This document shows positions 58,001 to 64,000 of a stretch of DNA of 64,000 nt, in pieces. Position 1 is the stretch's first letter. Each line of letters begins with the position of its first letter. The notes below the pieces were generated by a model. That model worked only from the letters and a program-made list of their open reading frames with translations, did not search any database and had not been told where the DNA came from. Source of the DNA: Sarcocystis neurona (taxonomy: Eukaryota > Apicomplexa > Conoidasida > Eucoccidiorida > Sarcocystidae); NCBI GenBank assembly GCA_000727475.1, contig KL647302.1:1621234-1685233 (forward strand), read 5' to 3'. The translations under genes and the position numbers were made by a program.

Positions 58001-59583
58001 GGGAGCTGGCGGCAGTAGCAGCCGCGGCAGCGGAGCCGCTAGTGTTCTCCCTCTCTTCAGTGCCGCTGCAGCCGCCCCCGCCGGCGATGGCGCGCGCGAG
58101 ACAGCTGGAGCAGCTGCTGCGGAAGCGTCGAGAGAAGAGATGTCTCGAGTTGTTTTTGTACGTACAGAAGCTGGAGAAAGCGGGTGAGGTTCATGTGGTG
58201 CTGCACCCGCAGCCGCCGCAGCAGGCAGACGGCAGCAGCTTTTCTCGGCTGCGTTTTCTGACGGAAGGATCCGGCGGCGGAGCAGGAGGAGCAGCAGGCG
58301 GCGGTGTGGGAGACAGCGGCACCGGCGGGGGGGGTGCGGCAGCAGCTGCTGCGGCCTCGTCGCTGCTACTTTCAGGCAACAGCAACAGTAGCAAGGAGCT
58401 TGTAGAGGAGCGACACAGAGACTTCTTGCGGATGTACAAGGCACTTGTTGTCGACAGGGACCGAGAGGCGTCCGCGCTGGCGGCGATTGCTGCTGGCAAG
58501 ACCGCAGCAGAGGCGTTCCGAGGAGGTGTGGGGTCGTCGTTACTTCTTGACATGGTGAGGCAGAAGCAGGCGCTAGAGGCTGAGAGGAAGAGTTTTGAAA
58601 CGAGCCGTGTGCAAGACGAGAAAATGTTGGAAATGCTGCTGCAGGAGCTGCTGCTGGCGTACTCGCCGGGCCTCTGGGCCGGCGTGCTGGCTGCTGGGGA
58701 GCAGCTGCTGCGGCACCGCGGACGGCGCGTGCATGGAGGCGGAGGAGGCGACGACGACGTTGGGGTAGCAGCAGCAGCAGCAGGGCATCACCGAGGTGTC
58801 GTGGCGTGCGGGGGGGGGCTTGATGTTGGGGAACAGCGCAGCAGCAGCAGGAGCCGGGTTCTACGGAGGTGCGGGAGACCACCTGCGGTACTTGCACGGC
58901 GGGGCAGCAGGAGGCAGGGGAGGCGGCGGCAGCAGCTACGAGGACGAGGCAGCTGCAGCAGAAGAGGCAGCCGCAGCCGCGGCTCCTGCGTGGCTGTACG
59001 TGCAGCGGGAGATCTTGCAGCGGCTGCTGGAGGTTGAACTGCTGCCCATGTTCAAACGAGAAGTGAGGGAAGAGTTGCTGCAGCTCGCGCAGCAGGCAGT
59101 CGTCGTCAGGTGCAGAGAAATGCTGGAGTGGAGAGTCGACGTGCAGCCGCTGCAGCCGACCCCACAGCAGCTGCGCCGAAGACAGCGGCAAGGAGGAGAA
59201 GGAGCAGCCGGAGGCGCTGGAGGAGGAGGAGGAGAGGAAGAAGAGGACGCTGCGTCGAGGGACCGACGAGGAAGCAGCAACCGCCGCCGAAGCAGCAGCG
59301 GCGCAGGAGAGGACGAGGACGGACGAGAGCGGCGGCAGCGAAGCGGAGGAGGCAGGCGAGAGACGCGCTGGGGACGCGACGACGAAGAGGGGGAGGAAGA
59401 GGAAAGCGAGCAGCAGTCGCAGGGCAGGAGCGGCGCGGGCAGCAGCAGCAGAGGCGGAGGAGGCGGCGTGGAGGAGGATGAAGAAGAGGAGGCAAGAGAG
59501 GGGGGAAGACGTCGAGGGCGCCCTCCGCCCGACGCGGAGGGGAAGAGGAGTGGCGGAGACTCTGGGAGCAGCAGCAGCAGTGA

Positions 59584-59614
<31 letters not shown>

Positions 59615-62600
59615 GAGGAGGACGGCGACGAAGAAGAGGATGAGGCAGATGTGTGGGGTAGCCGCGGCAGCAGCGGCAAGGGACGGAGTCAGCGCGGGGC
59701 AGGCTTGAGCGGCAGCAGCAGTTGGGAAGGCCGAAGTAACAGCGAAGGTGCGGGCGCTGCGGGGGAGCCGGAGAACGCAGGAGAAGGGGACTACGGACCG
59801 GCGCACGGGAGCGCCAGCAGCCGAGACGGCGCGCTTCGCAGCAGCACGGGTGTGGGGTTGTACTTGTCGACTGCGCCTCAGGAGCGGCGACAGCAGCGGG
59901 CGGCACGGAGACAGCGGCGGTACGAGCGGAGACAGAGACTGCTGGAGCGGAGACGGCGGCTGATGCAGGAACCGATGCTGCTGGACATTTTGTCGTTTGT
60001 GGTGGAACGTGTAGACTGCTCGACAGAGCTGCAGCTGCGGGGAGGCGGGGGGGCGGCAGCCGCGGAGGCAGCGTTCGCGGCTGAAGGCGGGGAGGCCCAT
60101 GCAGCGGGCGGAGGCAGCGGAGCAGCAGCAGCAGCGGCGCGCGGAGGAGGAGGAGCAGCAGCCGCGGCAGCAGCCGCCCACTTCTTCCGAGGAGGAGGCG
60201 GAGGCGGTCGCGGGGGGGGAAGGGAGGACGCGACGGAGGCGCAGGGGCGGGCGGTGGCAGTTTCATGCGTGTACATGCGTTGCTGGTAAATGCGTGGGGA
60301 GAGGCAGAAGACTACGAAACTTTTGACTTCCTGCTGAACGCGCCGCTGCCACAAAAAGAAGACGACGAGCAGCGGCGAGGGGCCACCGCAGCAGCAGCAG
60401 GTGGGGACCAGGAAGAGGAGCAGCAGCGGCAGCAGCAACAGCGCAGGGAAACGCTGGACGCAGGACAGAAGCGCGCGCTGCAGGACCTGCAGCATCTCAC
60501 TCGCTTCTTCAAGGAGCGGTACGTCGACGCAGCAGTAGTCGGCGTGGACTGCCGCTTCTCGTTGCTGCTCTACTTCATTCTCAAGGAGAGAGTATTCCCT
60601 TCGCTCAACAAGAGACACAAGCCGCTATTCTTAGAGATGGCGAGTCTCGAGGTGCCGACGATCTGGGCGGGCAGCGACCGCGTCCCGCAGCAACTTCGAC
60701 AGAAGCTCCCGCGGGAAGGGCTGATGGTAGGTGCTGCACACACGCGCAGGCAGACCACGGGCCGCCGCCCCCTCCCGAGCAGCAACGACCTCGTTGGCAG
60801 GGACATCTGCAGGGGCGACAGGAGAAGAGAGTCGTGCACGGGCAGGGCAACAAGAAGAAAAACGCGCGGGGGCCCACCCGCGAGAGACACGAGGAAGGAC
60901 ACTCGCAGGAGGGTGTGGGGAAGACAGACACGGCAGGAAGGGAGCGCGAAGAAAAGAGGGAAATTAGAGAAGGAAGAAGTTCAGACCAGCAGAAATACAG
61001 CCGGAGCCCCACGCGGCAACCGAATGTCCTGCTCGTCGTAAAACAAGCAGCAACTTTTGTCCAAACAGAAGCAGACAGACAGAGTGAAGAGGCACATACG
61101 TACACATATATATATATATATGTGCGGACGTTCATATGTATCGGTGTGTGCACGTGCACGCGCGTAGGAGCTGTCCTGGGTATCGTAAGGAGCTGCTGCC
61201 GTGTTGTGCACAGACGTGCTGCTGGGCTGCTGGCAGCCACCGTGCACCTGCACGCCGCCCAGCGTTCTGCGTGGGCGCAGCACCTGCTGTGACACGCGAA
61301 GAACAGACGGCAAACGGACTTTCTCGTCTCCCTCTCCGTCTCCCTCTCCGTCTCCCCGTCTCCCTGTGTGTCCCCGTCTCCCTGTCTCTCCCTGTGCCTC
61401 CCTGTCTCCCTGTGTGTCTCCGTCTCCATGTCCCCCTGTGTCTCCCTGTCTGCTTCTGTGTCTCCGTCTCCCCGTGTGTCTCCGTCTCCCCGTGTGTCTC
61501 CGTCTCCCCGTGTGTCTCCGTCTCCCTGTGTGTCTCCGCCTCCCTGTGTGCCCCGCCTCCCCGTCTCCCTGTGTGTGTGTGTGTGTGTGTCTGTGTCGCT
61601 GGACGTCATGTGTCTGCGTTCGTGTGCATACGCGTATACGTGTATATGTGCACGTCTGCATGTACGGGTGTATGTATGCCTGTGTTTGCATTTGCACATA
61701 TGCATGTATGCGTGCATGTGTGGGTGAATATATAGTTTTTTACGCATGTATGTATATATGTATTCATGTGTGTATATAGATGCATGCATGCGTAAATGGA
61801 TATGTGTGTGTGTATACGCGTGTATGTCCATATGCGTGCATGTGTATATACGTACATGTGTATATGGACGTATGTATATATATTCATTTACGTACATCTG
61901 GCCGTATATATGTGTGGATGCACGCGTATACAATATAGGTGCATACAAGTGTATATATATATATATATGTGTATATGTATATGTATATGTGTGTATGTGC
62001 ATGCATGTTTATATGCATGTATGCATATGTGTGTGCATTTCTGAGGGAGGTCGGCGTATTATAGGGGAAGCAAGGAGAACTGTAGGGAAGGCGTGTCTGT
62101 CTCGTTGTTGCTTTGCGTCGTGAGAAGGGGAAGGGTCGCGCTTGCAGTTTCGCTTGCATGCAAGCGCTGCAGGACGGCGGTCACGCGTGGCCGACGCGTG
62201 TCGTGGCAGTCTTTGCGGAAGAGCGTACGCATGCACCTGTCGAAGAGGGTCAACCAGGCGTTCCTGCATGTACGCATAGAAAGACTTCTGCAGAGGCCTG
62301 CGTCGTCCTACAGAGGCGGTATCGAAGGCGACGCGCGGCATGTTGAGCCAGGCACATATCTGTCTGCTGCTCCTGTTACATGTATGTGTACGTATATGTG
62401 TGTGTGTGTATTCGGGCCGCGTGGGTGGGCATGAGGAGATACACTCGCGTAGAGAGGAGCATGTGTGCGGCATTGAACAAGACCTGCTGCTTTGCTCGTG
62501 TGGTATGTGTGCCTGTGGACAGTGCCTTTCGTTGGCGCACCAGCTGCAGGATCCCCTTGCGGAACTGGCAGGGCTGTGGTGCGAAGGGAGAGAAAATAAT

Positions 62601-64000
62601 TTGCTGCAGCTGAAGCTGCACCCGCTGCAGGCGCTCGTTCCGCAGGAGAAGCTGCAGCAGGCGCTGGAGCGCGTCTTCCTTACTGCAGTCGGTCGTGTCG
62701 GCGTTGATCTGCGCCGGGCGCTCCGCAGCAGCAGCAGCAGCAGCGGTCTCGGCGGTGGTGGGCTCAGCAGCACGCTGCTGCAGTTCGTTCCCGGCCTGGG
62801 GCCCCGCAAAGCTGCGCGCCTTCTCAGTCTCTTCAAAACGTCTACGCTCCTCGTAGGCAACATAACGGCTGCTTTTGCTCCTCCTCCTTCTCTTACTCTC
62901 CTGCCGCTCCTTTGCCGTGCAGGCTTGCTGTTGCAGCTGGACACTCTCGTTTCCCCTTACGGTCGCTGCTGCTGTCTCTGCGTGCTGCTGCTGCGGCGAC
63001 ACCTCCCTGCGGCGCGTGCGCTGCTGTTGCTGCTGTGCTGTCCCCCGTGCTGCTGCAGCTGCTTCTGCTGCTCTGCATGCTGTTGCTGCTCTGTCCCTCT
63101 CCTGCGGTCCTGTTGCTGCGCTGCCCAACATGGTGTTGCATTGCCGTGCTTCTCGTGCTGGTGGGGCTCAGACCCTGCTCCTAGCGCCGCCACTCTCTTT
63201 CCTGGTAGTCGTCTGCATCCCGTTACTTCTCTGATACCTGCCGCTGCTTCTCTGCCTCCTGTTCCTGCTCTGCGTTCTGCTGCTGCTGCTCTGCTGCCTG
63301 CCGCTGCGCGCTGTTTGCTGCCGCTCTGCGTCTTGCAGCTGCTCTGCTGCCTGCTACTACACTCGGCTGCCTGCTGCCGCTCTGGGTCCGGCAGCTCCTA
63401 CGCGACCTGCCGCTGACCGGCTGCCTGCTGCTGCTCTGTCTCGTGTTGCTGTGTGCTTGTACTGCGCGCGCTCGCATTTGTAACGCTGCTGTGACTGCTG
63501 ACGGCGCTGCTGCTGCGGGTGGCGGTGCTGCTGCTGCGTTACTCCCTGTGGACTGCTGCTGCTGCCGCCCATGTGGCACTAATTGTCTGCGACGGGGTGC
63601 TGCCTCTGCTGATGCTGCTGCTGCAGATGCGCTCACAACTCTGCGCGCCGGCGGAAGGCAGCGGCGCGTCGGACTCGGAAGGCGGCTGCAGCAGCTTCGG
63701 CTTCGCCGGGGACAGCAGCCGCAGCAGCAGCAGGCCGTTCTATTTCACCCACCTGGAAGACCGACACTGCAGCAGTAGCGGCGACAAAGCAGCAGCAGCA
63801 GGTGGTGGGGGGGTGGGTGGTGGTGCTGCTGGCTTGGGCTGGAAGACGTATTTCAACTGCGTCTCCTTCCTCCGTCTCAAGAGCAAAAGCGCTGCTGACC
63901 CTGACTCTGTAGACGGTATGGCCGTCGTTTTTCTGTTAGCGTCTACGTAATACATGTCCCTACACTCCTGCACCTACGTATGTATATATCTATGCGTGCG
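44477..64000 (+). CDS. SPT6: transcription elongation factor and histone chaperone SPT6 (3' end beyond window)
   Basis: Exons: 44477-46558, 49166-50236, 50713-54489, 55248-56174, 57694-60726, 62523-62852, 63627-63915. All junctions are phase 0 until the last (phase 1), giving about 3836 codons so far. The acidic Ser-rich N-terminus has DLALIEENTGLTVRK and VRHKYRRLKK. Then come LNPEAWNVVCECFGD and EVKRDYLTRFDGRVRRVDVP with ERLFLR. Next is the core helix QLEVVFILHHKQHLLAPPLT. A ~900-residue Gln/Ala/Glu insertion precedes the helical part ending REICCISCITTPKG. LYVQREILQRLLE leads to the YqgF-like domain (RVHALLVNAWGEAEDY), DPLAELAG, LHPLQALVPQEKL, the helix-hairpin-helix LLQFVPGLGPRKAARLL, and WKTYFNCVSFLRLKS. 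The S1 and tandem SH2 domains would lie to the right. The frame shifts at G-runs 58810 and 60212 and the two cancel. SPT6 acts in the nucleus on nucleosomes behind RNA polymerase II. Confidence 0.9.
46559..49165 (+). other. intron 1 of SPT6
   Basis: Donor CAGCAG|GTGCTG and acceptor TTTTCTGTTGCAG|CGA, phase 0. It starts with a GC/TA minisatellite (46583-46800), then TA/CA repeats including a 30-base TA run at 47867-47896 and a 10-G run near 47239. It ends with ~680 bases of CTG-rich sequence. A small internal exon cannot be excluded. Confidence 0.6.
46583..46800 (+). repeat. minisatellite of CGGCTTGCC...TTGGGATATATA units
   Basis: Five degraded copies, about 40-75 bases apart, of a unit containing GGCTTGCCTCTACCTTGGGA followed by a variable TA tract and CGTCTCCCC. 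It begins 25 bases after the SPT6 exon 1 donor. Confidence 0.85.
50237..50712 (+). other. intron 2 of SPT6
   Basis: Proposed donor TCCAAG|GTCGGC (weak consensus) and acceptor GTGTGTAG|GCC, phase 0. It contains TA/CA repeat at 50340-50510. The join gives RPSKAFLAAAARWISARLLQ. Confidence 0.55.
54490..55247 (+). other. intron 3 of SPT6
   Basis: Donor GTAGAG|GTGAGC and acceptor GAGCTGCAG|ATG, phase 0. CAG-rich just after the donor, then a TA run (55041-55069) and the palindromic word GTGTACGTACAC at 54902. Confidence 0.6.
56175..57693 (+). other. intron 4 of SPT6
   Basis: Donor CACCAG|GTCCGT and acceptor GTTCCTGCAG|ATC, phase 0. It contains TA/CA repeats (56260-56340, 57200-57410), TCTCTCT-rich sequence (56460-56580) and a ~43-base tandem repeat at 56985-57085. 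Nothing coding was recognised. Confidence 0.65.
56985..57085. repeat. 43-bp tandem repeat, about 2.5 copies
   Basis: Unit GTGTACGTACACCCGGTGGA followed by CACxxACGAGAGGCACCT(C/T)GAG. The copies start near 56979, 57021 and 57065, the last truncated and diverged. Confidence 0.8.
60727..62522 (+). other. intron 5 of SPT6
   Basis: Donor CTGATG|GTAGGT and acceptor CTGTGGACAG|TGC, phase 0. The join LPREGLM to CLSLAHQLQDPL aligns without gaps to the family. It contains a CT-rich 18-bp repeat (61317-61580) and TA/CA/GCATGC repeats (61600-62040). Confidence 0.75.
61317..61580 (+). repeat. CT-rich 18-bp VNTR
   Basis: Pyrimidine-rich array of TCTCCGTCTCCCTG(T/C)-type units. Four near-identical 18-bp copies, TCTCCGTCTCCCCGTGTG, lie at about 61460-61530. 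It is followed by (GT)n. Confidence 0.85.
62853..63626 (+). other. intron 6 of SPT6, CTG-rich
   Basis: Donor CTCCTC|GTAGGC and acceptor GATGCTGCTGCTGCAG|ATG, phase 0. Nearly all of the intron is CTG/CTC sequence on the sense strand. Confidence 0.75.
63916..64000 (+). other. start of SPT6 intron 7, cut by the window end
   Basis: Donor GACG|GTATGG, phase 1, just after the codons for SVDG. The remaining exons are outside the window. Confidence 0.7.

Noticed and set aside
1..64000. tRNA, rRNA, telomeric repeat and retroelement scan by eye
   Set aside because: No cloverleaf with a GGTTCGANTC-type arm, no rRNA core words, no TTTAGGG arrays and no reverse-transcriptase or integrase motifs were seen. 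A covariance-model search would be decisive.

Overview
The window reads as nuclear DNA of a coccidian apicomplexan, most likely Eimeria. CAG/CTG trinucleotide tracts saturate the exons and are translated as homopolymeric runs of Gln, Ala, Ser and Leu. Genes are intron-rich with GT..AG introns, and intergenic and intronic DNA is full of TATA/CACA microsatellites. No bacterial, organellar, viral or transposon cassette was recognised. No tRNA, rRNA or CRISPR array was seen. Genus and gene names come from reading the sequence and from remembered family motifs; no database search was run.

Three genes could be reconstructed exon by exon with matching splice phases. (1) 7843-18693 (+): a ZC3H14/Nab2-type nuclear poly(A)-RNA-binding protein, with an N-terminal PWI-like fold, a Ser/Arg/Gly-rich middle and three tandem CCCH zinc fingers, in six exons. 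(2) 30449-39118 (-): a Y-family translesion DNA polymerase whose motifs match DNA polymerase iota best, with long low-complexity insertions between palm motifs and two altered active-site positions. (3) 44477 to beyond 64000 (+): the histone chaperone and elongation factor SPT6. Seven exons are visible, about 3800 codons before the window ends, against roughly 1450-1730 residues in yeast and human.

Other regions. 1-5.9 kb: weak minus-strand coding candidates, microsatellites and a GC-rich stretch. 6.6-7.4 kb (+): a hypothetical coding stretch. 19.4-25.5 kb: poorly resolved, with short candidate exons on both strands, a possible M16-protease exon and a possible decayed amidase-like segment. 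25.9-28.3 kb (-): a Gln-rich protein with a SUMO-interaction-like motif, two exons. 28.4-29.3 kb (+): a doubtful ORF antisense to a probable intron. 39.5-41.5 kb (+): a multi-exon hypothetical gene divergent from the polymerase. 42.7-44.2 kb: weak candidates upstream of SPT6.

The well-supported genes share a theme, transcription elongation, poly(A)-RNA handling and damage tolerance, but eukaryotic neighbours need not be functionally linked and no operon is implied. Two sequence-wide patterns helped the annotation. Sense-strand CAG tracts sit mainly in exons, while sense-strand CTG tracts sit mainly in introns, often running into the acceptor AG. All three frame breaks in otherwise solid exons lie at runs of 8-9 G, which points to homopolymer-length errors rather than broken genes.
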